Below the pieces are notes generated by a model that saw only the letters and a program-made list of their open reading frames with translations, had not been told where the DNA came from and made no database searches. A DNA stretch of 64,000 bases from Candidatus Hydrogenedentota bacterium (GTDB taxonomy: Bacteria > Hydrogenedentota > Hydrogenedentia > Hydrogenedentales > SLHB01), in the NCBI GenBank assembly GCA_016215105.1, contig JACRLJ010000002.1, positions 1-64,000 on the forward strand. The letters run 5' to 3'. The position numbers and the translations under genes are program-made. How positions within the stretch are numbered: position 1 is the stretch's first letter; every line of letters begins with the position of its first letter. Below are positions 9,103 to 18,739 of this stretch, piece after piece.

Positions 9103-10064
9103 CTAGCGCCAGCCGTATTCGTAGCCTGTCTCGTACATAGCGACGATGTTTTCCGGAGGGGTTACAGGTTGAATGTTGTGGCACGGCGCGAGGATGTAGC
9201 CGCCGCCAGCGCCAAGGATGCGGTAGTTGTCGATTACTTCGTTGCGCACATCGTCCACGGTACCGAACGGAATAGTTTGCTGATTGTCTACCGCGCCGTG
9301 GAACACGAGTTTGTCTCCGAAGTCCCGCTTGAGCCCTTCGCGTTCCATGCCACATGCGAGCCATTTTCGCGCGTGAGGTCCATCATACGTTTCATCCACG
9401 GGAACAGATATTCGCGAATGTGCTCGGGCGAATACATCAGGGCTTCTTGTCCGCCCAAGTCTTCCGCGACGTACGTGACCATAACTTGACCAGGAATCGC
9501 CTCGAAAATGCGCCGGGTGTTTTCGTAGGCGAGGCCAAACATCTTGTCCAGGCAATAATGAACAATCTCGGGATTGACGAGAAGGTCCAGAAATGCCTGT
9601 TGGTCGCCACGCAAATTCTTGTAAGTTAGGAACGGCTCGGAACCGCCGCCGCGAATGCAACGGTATTCGTTCCCCTTGATCTCCTCGGGAAGGTGCGAGA
9701 AGTCCCACCAATCGGGATTGGGCCACGTATAGTTTGCCTCGATGGCGTCAACAGTCTCGTACTGCGCGAGAGGATGATTCGTGACTTCGCTGTAGGCGCC
9801 CGTTCCGTATTCGATGGCGCGGTAGCTCATGCCCCAGATATCCTCACCGTCTTTCGGCGGCGGACCGACATAGCGGCCGCCCACGGTGAGCGGGGCGTCA
9901 ATGTGCAGTCGCTGCAACATGGTGTCGTAGTCGCAGCCGAGGTAGTTGAGAAGATTCTGCTTCGCCTCTTCCGTGTGCCAGATGTCCATGGGAACACGGT
10001 CCGGGGTCTTACGGCTTAACACGGCGAGCCAGCGCTCACGCGGGGTCATGGTCTCTTTTTGCAT
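9103..10064 (-). pseudogene. Uroporphyrinogen-decarboxylase-family methyltransferase, frame-disrupted
   Basis: The 5' part (from 10064) begins with MTPRERWLAVLSRKTPDRVP, characteristic of URO-D/MtaA/CmuA-type proteins, many of which move methyl groups to or from corrinoids. It runs in one frame to about 9345. The 3' part continues in another frame from GMEREGLKRDFGDKLVFHG to the end at 9103, with VDNQQT and ILAPCHNIQ motifs. At the junction, a HVAW segment meets CGMERE directly. Family members usually carry about 25-30 more residues there, including the DG and GVDILNP region. An out-of-frame deletion fits best; short CATG repeats at the junction could have mediated it. A sequencing error would not explain the missing residues. 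Confidence 0.75.
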
Positions 10065-10185
10065 GGTGTTTCCCTTCCCTCCGGCGACATACTACACCGC
10101 CTCACGGATTGAATGCCACGCTACTCGACGCCCGCTCCAGATGACTCTTCGCGGGCTAACGTGACACTTGCGCCAAGCGCCGAGT

Positions 10186-12315
10186 CTAGGGCAACTGGTC
10201 CTTCAGACGGTAAAACTTGAGTTGGGGCGCCTCGTTCCAGACTAGCTCGGCGTGTTCGCGGGTGAACCGTTCAAGGTGATACATCGCGAACGGAAGAGCC
10301 TTCCGTTTGTTCAGCGGAATGTTCTGAACTACCCACTCGATGTAGCCCTCGTCCACGAGAAGATAGCGGACGCGCTGCTTCGCCAGCGACGCCGCCACGC
10401 GCGCATAGTCACCGTCCGCGCGCGCAAATTCCGCAAGGAAGCGCTGGCCTATGCGGCTGCAATCCGGCAGGCTTCGGCACTTGAGGTGATACCCCGTTCC
10501 AGCGCCAACCATGAAGATGGTGTCGTTCTCGGATATTCCCGCGCCCGCCTGAATCTGCGTGTTGACATGGCGAATGAGATTCGGGACCGCCGTCGCGCCG
10601 TTGTACCCGGCGTACGAGATCCACTCGTCTACATCCGGCGCGTCGCGAAGCCAGTGCAGCGCGTGCCAGTGTTTCACCTTTTGGAGCTCCGCCACGGAGT
10701 TCACCGCCAGGTTCACCGTTAGCGCCGCTCCCAGGCAAACCATACCCCACCGCCGGTTTATCCGCGCGAGGACTACGCCGGCCCCGACTGCGAAAAGCGG
10801 TAACACGGGCAGCACATACCGCACCAGATAGGTTTGCGCCGCGATCACGAGATAGAGGGCCAGCGCGATGCCGTATAGCCACCAGAGGGTTCTGTCGCGC
10901 CGGAACAGCGGAGCCACGAAGAACACCACCAGGAATGGACTGAGCCAGTCGTAGGGCACGCGCGCGTACCAGCTTGGATGCGTCAGCATGTTCCACCAGT
11001 TCAAGAGCGTGCCCGGAACGGTGGCGGTGGGCGGACGGTTGAACTGTGACTCCGATTCCGTTGACGGAGGCATGCGGCTGTTCAATCTCGCGACCGCCGA
11101 ACTGAGTTTCTCGACGTGCCCCTGCTCCGTTCGATACACCGTCCCGTGAGCGAGGGGATAGACCGGGTCTCCCAACTCCAAAGCGTTTCGCACATACCAG
11201 AATCCGGACGGAATGGCCACGCAACACAGCGCAATGACTGCCGCCCGGTACAGTCCCGGTACTCCACGGCCACGCCACAGCAGGACGGCGGCCGTAGAAA
11301 CGCCGAGCACTGCGAGTGAGAACATGGCCGTAAACTTGACGCCCATGGTTACGCCCAGCATCATCCCCATGATCACCAGTAACCCCGTGTCGTGTATCCG
11401 GCGCTCCCACAGGAGAAACGCGTAGCACGCCAATACGGTGAGGAGGGTGAGATGGATGTCGATACGGGGCGTCATGCCCATTTCCCACAGGAGGTTCACC
11501 GAGGAACACACGACGGCGGCCAACGCCCCGGCCTTGGCGCCCCAGAACTCGCGCGCAAGACTGTACGTCGCGGCGACGACCGCCGCCGCGATAAGGAGAT
11601 TGAAGGGTTCAACCGCCTTGTCCGCGCCAAGCGCCATGAACAAGGCGTAGAACAGGTGGATCGCCCCCGCGAAGTTGTACTGCTCGAAGTCGGGGTCTGT
11701 AGACCATAGACCTTCCGTGAGAAACCGCTTCGCCAGCGGAAGGTGGTACATGGCCCCGTCCCAATCGGTACATGGAAGCAGCGTTTGAAGAAGATACGGA
11801 GACGCCCATGCAAGCGCGGCAATACCCGTCACGACGCCGATGACGGCGCGGCGGCGACTCAGGACGAACGAAGGCCGCTCACCCGGTCCCGCGGAAGGCG
11901 TCCCCCTGCTCGACCAAGCGAACCACCAGACAGCGAGAACTCCGATTGTTGTGGTGACTGCGTTGACCTGACCCATCCCCGCAAGTAGTAAGAGGACGGC
12001 ATAGGATAGGTAGAGACCGGTTCCCAGCGCGAACAGATGGAACGCGCCACCTCCTGCCGCGTAATCCAGAAGTTTGAAGCGGCGCAGTATTGCTGCTCCA
12101 AGCGCCCAATTGGCTCCCAGAAAGGACAGGGCCAGCCACCAGGAGTACAGGAGGGCCACCCACAGAAGGATCGCGCCATGCCCCCCGCCGACGCCGTTTG
12201 GAACGAAAAGGCGCGCGAGCGCGAACGGGGTCAAAGCGCCCCACACCACGAGGGCCGCCCACCGTAGAGCGCGCTCGAATGAGGATGACTGACACCGCAT
12301 GGTATCGTATGTCAC
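10186..12315 (-). CDS. GT-C fold membrane glycosyltransferase (PMT/ArnT-like)
   Basis: A protein of about 709 residues with 10-12 hydrophobic segments and a soluble C-terminal domain of about 160 residues. An extracytoplasmic loop motif TDWDGAMYHLPLAKRFL follows the first helices, typical of GT-C enzymes that use lipid-linked sugars. A GTG start at 12315 is preferred because GGAGG lies just upstream; an ATG 15 bases later is the alternative. It heads a cluster of glycan genes: two methyltransferases, a flippase-like protein and a GT2 enzyme on either strand nearby. The likely role is sugar transfer to a surface glycan or protein at the periplasmic face. The acceptor cannot be told from sequence. 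Confidence 0.75.
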   Translation of the reverse strand: MTYDTMRCQSSSFERALRWAALVVWGALTPFALARLFVPNGVGGGHGAILLWVALLYSWWLALSFLGANWALGAAILRRFKLLDYAAGGGAFHLFALGTGLYLSYAVLLLLAGMGQVNAVTTTIGVLAVWWFAWSSRGTPSAGPGERPSFVLSRRRAVIGVVTGIAALAWASPYLLQTLLPCTDWDGAMYHLPLAKRFLTEGLWSTDPDFEQYNFAGAIHLFYALFMALGADKAVEPFNLLIAAAVVAATYSLAREFWGAKAGALAAVVCSSVNLLWEMGMTPRIDIHLTLLTVLACYAFLLWERRIHDTGLLVIMGMMLGVTMGVKFTAMFSLAVLGVSTAAVLLWRGRGVPGLYRAAVIALCCVAIPSGFWYVRNALELGDPVYPLAHGTVYRTEQGHVEKLSSAVARLNSRMPPSTESESQFNRPPTATVPGTLLNWWNMLTHPSWYARVPYDWLSPFLVVFFVAPLFRRDRTLWWLYGIALALYLVIAAQTYLVRYVLPVLPLFAVGAGVVLARINRRWGMVCLGAALTVNLAVNSVAELQKVKHWHALHWLRDAPDVDEWISYAGYNGATAVPNLIRHVNTQIQAGAGISENDTIFMVGAGTGYHLKCRSLPDCSRIGQRFLAEFARADGDYARVAASLAKQRVRYLLVDEGYIEWVVQNIPLNKRKALPFAMYHLERFTREHAELVWNEAPQLKFYRLKDQLP

Positions 12316-13035
12316 TTCACCTCCATGACGCGCCAACGTTCTTAGTTTGTGTGACCCTAACCAGGCCACAGTGCATCTGCCTCTGCACTTCCCTCATCAC
12401 TCAGACCGCCGCACGGGCCCATCGCAATGCACGGGGACGCAGCGCCGCCCGCTCCGTTTCTCGTGGACCGTTCATGAACAACCTTGTGTACGTTGACGTG
12501 CGTCTACCGATCGAAACACTACTCCAGTTCCCGCTACGGGTCAAGATGGGAAGTGTCAGTTTTCCCACTTTGCAGTCCGGTTCGGCCTCGAGCCGCGCGT
12601 GAGGGTCTGCGTGTTCGCCAAGACCCCTGTCGAATCGTCTGATCGCATGAACAGAAGCGCGCGATGTGGCGTGGGCAGCATTGCCCAAGAACCTTGGCCT
12701 GGAAGGCCAAGCCACCCAAGCGCAGAACTGTCGTGTCCTTGCGTACGGGGTGTGGTTCGGCCGTGTCTCTGGATTACGACTCCGCCAATGTGCAAAATAC
12801 CGGTTGTGGACTGCTTACGGCGGCGCGTCCGCAACATAGGAGCAGTCAGCAAGACGTCAGTGTCAACGGCATTCGCGCGACTTGGGCGGACAGCGCCGAA
12901 GACTTGGCAAGAGACCGCGCACATGAAATGCCGCCCTGAGGAGACAGTTGTCTCCGTGCGCGGGCGGAATTCCGCCGCCGGGGGGACGATGTGATGGAAC
13001 CGGATCGAGACAAGGAAATGAGGAGTACCCGATAC
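12316..13035. other. Intergenic region without a supported gene
   Basis: About 720 bases between the divergent GT-C and methyltransferase genes. Several open frames exist on both strands but none has a ribosome binding site or a plausible product. The region probably contains the promoters of the two divergent genes; I could not assign boxes. Confidence 0.45.
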
Positions 13036-13668
13036 ATGGCGAGCAACGAAAACGATCCTCCTCGCGGGGGTAATCTTTATGACAAATACGCGAGCAAGAA
13101 TCCCATCGCGCGGGCGCTCTTTCAGGGATTCATGGCGAGCTTGCGCGACTTGTTGCCTGCCTCGCTCGACTCCACCTCGCGGATAGTCGAGGTCGGTTGC
13201 GGTGAAGGCCATCTGCTCAATCTTATTCACCAGCACTACGGCGGCCGAGTGTCGTGCATGGGCTATGACCTTGATCCCGCGGTTATCAGTCAGGCCAAGT
13301 CACTCTATCCACACCTCCACTTCGAGGTGAAGAACGTGGAGGAAATTACCTTTCCCGAGAATCCGCCCGAACTGCTGATCTGCTGCGAGGTGCTCGAGCA
13401 CGTCTCCAGCCCAACGCAAGCGCTTGAAAGATTGGCCGCCATCCCATGCAAGCACTATATCCTCTCGGTTCCACGGGAGCCAATCTGGTGTGTTCTCAAC
13501 CTGCTCCGGTTCAAATATGTCTCGGCTCTGGGCAATACACCCGGACATATCAATCATTGGACGCAGGCGCAATTCCGGCGTCTCGTTCAGGAGTATTTCT
13601 CCATCGAGCGCCTTCGCGCTCCGTTTCCCTGGACCATGGTACTCGTAAGACGAAGTGCGATTCAGTGA
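13036..13668 (+). CDS. Class I SAM-dependent methyltransferase
   Basis: A protein of about 210 residues with a methyltransferase fold. Motif I is VEVGCGEGHLL, followed by the acidic GYDLDP after strand 2 and LLICCEVLEHV for motif IV and post-motif. Type-11 methyltransferases of this sort act on small molecules, quinones or glycans. AGGAG about 10 bases upstream supports the start at 13036; an earlier ATG at 12991 is possible. It lies in the glycan cluster and is followed by a second, dissimilar methyltransferase, which suggests modification of a glycolipid or sugar. Confidence 0.8.
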   Translation: MASNENDPPRGGNLYDKYASKNPIARALFQGFMASLRDLLPASLDSTSRIVEVGCGEGHLLNLIHQHYGGRVSCMGYDLDPAVISQAKSLYPHLHFEVKNVEEITFPENPPELLICCEVLEHVSSPTQALERLAAIPCKHYILSVPREPIWCVLNLLRFKYVSALGNTPGHINHWTQAQFRRLVQEYFSIERLRAPFPWTMVLVRRSAIQ

Positions 13669-13831
13669 TCTGACCGAGCCGCGAAAACGCGGTAGACTGG
13701 GAATCTGGCCAGAAAGCCGGCTTTCTGGCCGCGCCTCTAGGACCAACTGGCTTTCCTTCGCGATGGGTTGTGATGGTGTGGACCGCGCCTTTTGGAGTAG
13801 TGTTGAACCGCAACAGAGGAGCGTGACCCCG

Positions 13832-14563
13832 ATGACTCGGAACAATCGTCCGCAAGGCGTGATGGATACGCAGTTCGCGCGCGACCGGCAGCAGATGCCC
13901 CACGTAATTTACCGTTTCAAGACACGGGCCCGGGCGCTGGCCAACGCGGCGGCGCGGCATCTGGATCCCGATGCGTCATTGAACGTCCTCGACTTTGGCG
14001 CGGCGGACGGCCGTACGCTGCTGGAACTCTACGCGGTATTTCCGAAGTGGAATTATTTTGGAGTCGAGTATTCCGAGGAATTGCTGCAAGCCGCGCCTGT
14101 CTTGCCGCCGAGTATATCGCTCACTCGGGGCGATGTCATGAATCTTCCGGATACGGTAACGCAGCGGCAGTACGACATGGTCTCCGCCCTCGCGCTTCTT
14201 GAACACTTGCCCGACCCGGGCAAAGCGGTGAAAGAGGCGGCCCGGGCGCTGAAACCCGGCGGCATATTTGTCGCCACCTGTCCCATCCCCTATTGGGACA
14301 AACTTGCCGAGCGCTTCGGGCTGATTCGCGGCGGATTTCACGAAACCGATATGGACCGGTCCCAGTTGATTAATGTGGTGACGGACGCTGGTCTCGAGCT
14401 GGTGTCGTACGAGCGTTTCGTTTGGGCGCCAATCGGAGTGCTGCCCAACCTGAAGATCCCCGTCGCCGCAGGGCTATCCGATTGGGTGGATCGCATGATC
14501 CGGCCGCTGCGCATATTCGACGGCCTCTTCGTCAACCAGTGCATCGTCGGGCGCAAACCATGA
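13832..14563 (+). CDS. Class I SAM-dependent methyltransferase
   Basis: A protein of about 243 residues. The Rossmann motif I is LDFGAADGRTL (GxxDG variant), with VEYSEELL after strand 2 and ALALLEHLPDPGKAVKEAAR for the post-motif helix. LKPGGIFVATCPIP is the usual strand-5 signature. The start at 13832 follows GAGGAG by about 10 bases. The extra open frame upstream is unlikely to be translated. Its substrate is probably a surface-glycan intermediate, inferred from neighbours only. Confidence 0.8.
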   Translation: MTRNNRPQGVMDTQFARDRQQMPHVIYRFKTRARALANAAARHLDPDASLNVLDFGAADGRTLLELYAVFPKWNYFGVEYSEELLQAAPVLPPSISLTRGDVMNLPDTVTQRQYDMVSALALLEHLPDPGKAVKEAARALKPGGIFVATCPIPYWDKLAERFGLIRGGFHETDMDRSQLINVVTDAGLELVSYERFVWAPIGVLPNLKIPVAAGLSDWVDRMIRPLRIFDGLFVNQCIVGRKP

Positions 14564-14627
14564 GCGAAAGCGGGTGTCCCTCGGCTGACATCCTTCGCGC
14601 GTCAGGGCGGAGCGTCAAGGCCGCGGT

Positions 14628-15716
14628 ATGAAACGGAATCTGAAAATAGCCGCGGGTTTCCTGCTCAGCGCGCTGCTTCTCGCGTGGCTGTTCCATGGCA
14701 CGCAGTGGAAACAAGTGGGCGCGGAGTTGCGTCGAGTCGATCTCGGGTGGCTCGCGGCGTCGCAAGCATTCCTATGGCTTCTCATCTTCACGCGCATCGA
14801 ACGCTGGAAACCTATTGTTCGCGCTGGAGGACCCGCCACCTATCGCACGCTGTTTAGCGCGACACAGATCGGTTTCCTGGCCAATTGGATCCTTCCGGGC
14901 CGCGCGGGCGAAGTCGTGCGCGCCGGACTCCTGACGCGTTTTGGCGGATTTCCGCTTACCCAGAGTCTTGCGCTGGTCGCGCTCGATCGGATGACGGATC
15001 TGGTGGGTCTCGTTTTTGTGCTGCTGGTGGCGCTGACCGCGTATCATCCGGTTCAGGACATTGTTCTGCCGGCGGAACTGTTTACGCGGCCCATTCCGGC
15101 CACGCTTGTGCGCAGCGGCGCGATCGCCACGAGCGTAGTGCTGTTCGCATTGGCGGGAATGCTGGCGCTGCTCTTTGTGAACCAGCGCCTCGTTTCGCGC
15201 ATAGCCGGCGCAGTCACCGGCGCGGTGTCGCACAAATTGCAGCAGCGGGTCCATCGGATGCTCGGGCATTTCGCGGCCGGTTTGACGGTGTTTGGTTCGG
15301 CGCCGAAGATGGCGTATTCGATTCTGCTCTCACTGGGAACGTGGCTCGGGTACGTAGCCGCCATGGCCTGCATTTTCAGGGCGTTCTCGATCGAGTGCCC
15401 GTGGTACACGTCGTTTCTGGTGCAGGCGGTGTTGTCCGTCGCAGTCAGCTTGCCGGCCGCTCCCGGTTTCCTGGGGCAATTTCACGCCGGCGTGGTTGCG
15501 TCGTTGTTGATGGCCGCCCCTGCGGTCGATATTTCGGTCGCCAAAGCCGCCGCCATACTGATGCACATTTCGTTTCTTGTGCCGGTTGCCGCCACCGGCT
15601 CGTACGCGCTGATTCGCGAACACATGGCGCTGTTTGAGATCGGCCAGGCGGAACTGGCCACCGCGAAACTTTCCGATGATAGTGAAACGCCTGCGGAGGG
15701 CTCAGGTCCCGGATGA
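14628..15716 (+). CDS. UPF0104/LPG-synthase-TM-like membrane protein
   Basis: A 362-residue polytopic protein with about 7-8 hydrophobic segments. It contains NWILPGRAGEVVRAGLL and LALVALDRMTDLVGL, hallmark motifs of the lysylphosphatidylglycerol-synthase TM region family (AglD2/YbhN-like). Members are implicated in lipid-linked sugar or lipid transport. Its C-terminus overlaps by 15 bases the end of the convergent GT2 gene. The pair resembles GT2 plus flippase-like modules that make and move polyprenyl-phosphate sugars. Confidence 0.8.
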   Translation: MKRNLKIAAGFLLSALLLAWLFHGTQWKQVGAELRRVDLGWLAASQAFLWLLIFTRIERWKPIVRAGGPATYRTLFSATQIGFLANWILPGRAGEVVRAGLLTRFGGFPLTQSLALVALDRMTDLVGLVFVLLVALTAYHPVQDIVLPAELFTRPIPATLVRSGAIATSVVLFALAGMLALLFVNQRLVSRIAGAVTGAVSHKLQQRVHRMLGHFAAGLTVFGSAPKMAYSILLSLGTWLGYVAAMACIFRAFSIECPWYTSFLVQAVLSVAVSLPAAPGFLGQFHAGVVASLLMAAPAVDISVAKAAAILMHISFLVPVAATGSYALIREHMALFEIGQAELATAKLSDDSETPAEGSGPG

Positions 15717-16667
15717 GTCCTTGGGAAGAGCGCCTTCGACGCGCGCAAGGCGCCAACGGATTTCCTCCAGCAGACTTCGATTGACCGCGATCAGGTCCAC
15801 CACCAGGCCGACGACTACCAGAAAGAATCCCGCCCCCAGCAGCAACGCCCCTAGAATCAGTGATTGTATGTGGCCCTGACCGCCGCCGGTAAAGTACATG
15901 TAGACAAAGCGAAGTCCGATCAGCATGCCAGCCAGGAACGACACGAGGCCGGGCAGCGCGAAGAATTTCAGCGGCCGGTACGTCATGTAGATGCGGCCTA
16001 TGGTCAGGATCGAGCGCTTCACGTAGCTCGGAATACTTTTCACCAGCCGGGACGGACGCAGGTCGGCGTTGGTGTGGATGGGAATGGACGTAATGGCCAT
16101 ATTCTTCTGGCCGGCCTGAATGATCGTCTCGAGCGTATAGGTGTACTCGTTGAACACGTTGAGCTGCATTGCGGCGTTGCGGCTCATTGCGCGAAACCCG
16201 CTCGGCGCATCGGGAATGTTGGTCCGGCTGGCCATGCGAACCACCCAACTGCCAAAAAGCTGCAACAGTTTCTTGATGGGCGAGAAATGCTCGATTTCGG
16301 TAATCGGACGGGCCCCGATGACAATGTCGGCTTCACCCTTCAAGATCGGCGCAATCAGCGCGGGAATGTCGCTGGCGTCGTACTGATTGTCGGCGTCCGT
16401 GTTCACGATGATGTCGGCGCCCGCGCGCAAACACGCGTCCAGCCCGGCCATAAACCCGCGCGCCAAGCCCAAGTTCTGGGGCAGCTTGACCACATGGTCC
16501 ACGCCGTTCGCCAGCGCCACCTCGACCGTGCGATCCGTGCTGCCATCGTCGATGATCAGCCATTCCACAGTATCCACACCGGCCACCTGCCGTGGCAACG
16601 CCGCCAACGCGATGGCCAGCGTCGCCTCTTCGTTGTAGCACGGTATCTGTATGACTAGCTTACGCAT
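15702..16667 (-). CDS. GT2 glycosyltransferase, polyprenyl-phosphate type
   Basis: A protein of about 321 residues of the dolichyl-phosphate mannose synthase/DPM1-like family. The catalytic domain (1-240) has IQIPCYNEEATL, IIDDGSTDRT and NTDADNQYD, the nucleotide-sugar and metal-binding motifs. Two C-terminal hydrophobic segments (around 230-300, FFALPGLVSFLAGMLIGL and ILGALLLGAGFFLVVVGLVV) anchor it in the membrane. It would load a sugar onto polyprenyl phosphate for use by the GT-C enzyme at 10-12 kb. The start at 16667 follows GGAAGGGGAAC. An upstream in-frame ATG at 16730 is less likely. Confidence 0.85.
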   Translation of the reverse strand: MRKLVIQIPCYNEEATLAIALAALPRQVAGVDTVEWLIIDDGSTDRTVEVALANGVDHVVKLPQNLGLARGFMAGLDACLRAGADIIVNTDADNQYDASDIPALIAPILKGEADIVIGARPITEIEHFSPIKKLLQLFGSWVVRMASRTNIPDAPSGFRAMSRNAAMQLNVFNEYTYTLETIIQAGQKNMAITSIPIHTNADLRPSRLVKSIPSYVKRSILTIGRIYMTYRPLKFFALPGLVSFLAGMLIGLRFVYMYFTGGGQGHIQSLILGALLLGAGFFLVVVGLVVDLIAVNRSLLEEIRWRLARVEGALPKDSSGT

Positions 16668-16942
16668 GATTTCGTTCCCCTTCCGGGAATCCGATTCCGA
16701 CGAGGCAACAGATCGATTCTGTCTATCCATGGTCCTATTGCTGGATTAGAATACCCGATGTGTCGTTGTCGAGCGAAATTTTGCTTTCCCGGGTCAAACT
16801 CTTTTGTGGCTCCTACCCTTTCCGGAGTGTATAGCGCAATCGAAAACCTGTCAACTCATAGCACGGTCCTGGAACCAGCCATCGCGGGTGGCGAGGTGTT
16901 CGGACTAGGAATCCAATCCGGGATTCAGGTATCGTATCGGGC

Positions 16943-17815
16943 ATGAAATCCCTTCCGTTTGAATTCGCCGTTCCGCAATATCCTCTGGCGCCAGCGACAC
17001 TCTACAACGTGGGCGGACCAGCGCAATTGGCGCTGCTGCCACGCTCGATGCAGGAAGCGCAGGACGCGTACCTGTGGATGTGCGAGCAACCCGGCCGCAA
17101 ACTCGTCTTGGGTGGCGGGTCGAATGTGCTGATAGCCGACGAAGGTTTTCCTGGCATTGTGTTGTTCACGACGGGACTGAATAATCTCGACACGCTTAGC
17201 GATGGCCGCTACGCCGTCGAATCCGGCGTTGAGTTGGCGCGTCTGGTAAGCGAAGTGATGCTCCCGAACAATTTCGAGGGCACGGCCGGTTTGACAGGGA
17301 TACCCGGTTCCGTGGGCGGGGCAATTTACATGAATGCGGGAACAGCCAGCGGGACCACCCTCGAGTGGGTCGAGGGGGTGGACGTGATGACACCGGATGG
17401 ATTGGTTTCGGTGAACATGGACCCGGCGCTTTACGGCTATCGCGGACAGACGTTTTGTCCGCCAGGCGGCTTGATCCTGCGCGGTCAGTTTCGATTCGTG
17501 CGTTCGGAGAAGGACCAGAAGCCGCTCTATGATCATTACATGCAGCGCCGCAAGGACACGCAGCCTCAGGGCCATTGCTGCGGAAGCGTGTTCAAGAATC
17601 CGGAGGGAAACCATGCGGGGCGCCTGATCGAAGCGTGTGGCTTGAAAGGCACGCGCCGGGGCGGCGCGGAAATCAGCCCGAAACACGCCAACTTCATCAT
17701 GAACGTATCCGGCGCAACGTGCAGTGACGTAGTGTGGCTCATCGATCTCGCGAAACGGAGCGTCAAGGAAAAGTTTGGCGTTGATCTCGAGGAAGAGGTC
17801 AAGATTATCCGATAG
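16943..17815 (+). CDS. murB: UDP-N-acetylenolpyruvoylglucosamine reductase
   Basis: A 290-residue MurB, the FAD-dependent cytoplasmic enzyme that makes UDP-N-acetylmuramate for peptidoglycan. The FAD-binding region has LVLGGGSNVLIAD and GLTGIPGSVGGAIYMNAG. The catalytic serine sits in CCGSVFKNP and the catalytic glutamate in the C-terminal LEEEVKII. The loop structure is that of short type II MurB enzymes. No clear Shine-Dalgarno sequence precedes the ATG. The gene stands alone here, outside a mur/fts cluster. Confidence 0.92.
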   Translation: MKSLPFEFAVPQYPLAPATLYNVGGPAQLALLPRSMQEAQDAYLWMCEQPGRKLVLGGGSNVLIADEGFPGIVLFTTGLNNLDTLSDGRYAVESGVELARLVSEVMLPNNFEGTAGLTGIPGSVGGAIYMNAGTASGTTLEWVEGVDVMTPDGLVSVNMDPALYGYRGQTFCPPGGLILRGQFRFVRSEKDQKPLYDHYMQRRKDTQPQGHCCGSVFKNPEGNHAGRLIEACGLKGTRRGGAEISPKHANFIMNVSGATCSDVVWLIDLAKRSVKEKFGVDLEEEVKIIR

Positions 17816-17839
17816 GTGTGGTCCGCGAAATCCGGAGTA

Positions 17840-17896
17840 GCGCTGGCATCTTGCCGGCTTAGTTCAGGCGCCGCGATGCCGGCAGGATGCCGGCGT
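17840..17896. repeat. REP-like GCCGGC palindromic repeat, copy 2
   Basis: Arms GCGCTGGCATCTTGCCGGC (17840-17858) and GCCGGCAGGATGCCGGCG (17878-17895) can form a stem with about three mismatches around a 19-base loop. It lies just after murB and nearly repeats the unit at 295-341. Confidence 0.55.
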
Positions 17897-17968
17897 CACG
17901 TCTGATGGACGAAGGCGTCGCCAGGAACTCCATGAGTCATGACTATCTACCCCCATACCGAAAGGTCC

Positions 17969-18739
17969 CTAACGCACCGTCACGAGTGGACGAATCTGCT
18001 CGACCCGGCGTGTCCCGAAGCCTGGGACTTTATCGACCTCGTCCACGGAATGAAACGGTGTCTTCGTCCTGTACGCGATGATCTGTTGGGCCAGTTTAGG
18101 CCCAATGCCGGGCAGCGATTCGAGCTGCTGCTGCGTAGCGGTGTTGAGGTTGATGAGTTCTCCCCGCCCCACCTTATCCGGAGCGGTCGCGTCGGCGCCG
18201 CCGCCCGGCGTCCCGGCGGAGACCTGCCCGCTGGCCCACCCCGAACGCGTGTATTGCGGGGGATTATAGGGAGACACCTGAGGGTCCATCTGGACGTATT
18301 GGCGTGTCTTGGGGTCCCACACCGGTTTGGCGGGAACGCTTAGGGTCGTTCCATCGATCAATCTTGCCGCGAGGTTGATGTCGATTACATTGGCGTCATC
18401 GGTAATGCCTCCGGCCTTGTCCAGTAGATCCTGAATCCGGGCGGCCGCCTCGAGCGTATAAACACCGGGCGCCTTCACGGCTCCGACGACGGATACGGTT
18501 GCCTGCGGGGGAGTGGGCGGAACATTTGCCGGCGGCGGTGGAGGGGCCTCCGGCGTTACGGGCTTGACCACGCGCTCGGCCGGCTTCGATTTCGTTTCAC
18601 TGGCCTGCGAAGTCGCCGCGACAGACGACAGGACTTTTTCATCGCGGTGAAAATACAGCGCCAGAGACCCCACCGAAATCGCCCCGGCCAAGGCCAGCAA
18701 GACCACCTGCTCTTTTCTCGTCAATAGTCGGCTGAGCAT
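17969..18739 (-). CDS. ComEA-like protein with SLBB and helix-hairpin-helix domains
   Basis: A 256-residue membrane-anchored protein. Residues about 10-30 form a single transmembrane segment, followed by a proline-rich linker. An SLBB-type domain (residues 80-135: VSVVGAVKAPGVYTL) comes next, then a C-terminal double helix-hairpin-helix (about 192-256) with INLNTATQQQLESLPGIG and VDEVDKVPGFG. ComEA proteins bind incoming DNA in the periplasm during natural transformation. The order TM-SLBB-HhH is the usual ComEA layout, though the proline linker is long. No comEC is seen nearby. Confidence 0.82.
   Translation of the reverse strand: MLSRLLTRKEQVVLLALAGAISVGSLALYFHRDEKVLSSVAATSQASETKSKPAERVVKPVTPEAPPPPPANVPPTPPQATVSVVGAVKAPGVYTLEAAARIQDLLDKAGGITDDANVIDINLAARLIDGTTLSVPAKPVWDPKTRQYVQMDPQVSPYNPPQYTRSGWASGQVSAGTPGGGADATAPDKVGRGELINLNTATQQQLESLPGIGPKLAQQIIAYRTKTPFHSVDEVDKVPGFGTRRVEQIRPLVTVR

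Noticed and set aside
12556-13236. Minus-strand open frame in the gap before the methyltransferase
   Set aside because: Overlaps the well-supported methyltransferase gene and has no recognisable product or ribosome binding site.
15445-16248. Long minus-strand open frame across the flippase-like and GT2 genes
   Set aside because: Reads out of frame through GT2 and antisense through the neighbour; the composition is arginine- and proline-rich and unlike a real protein.
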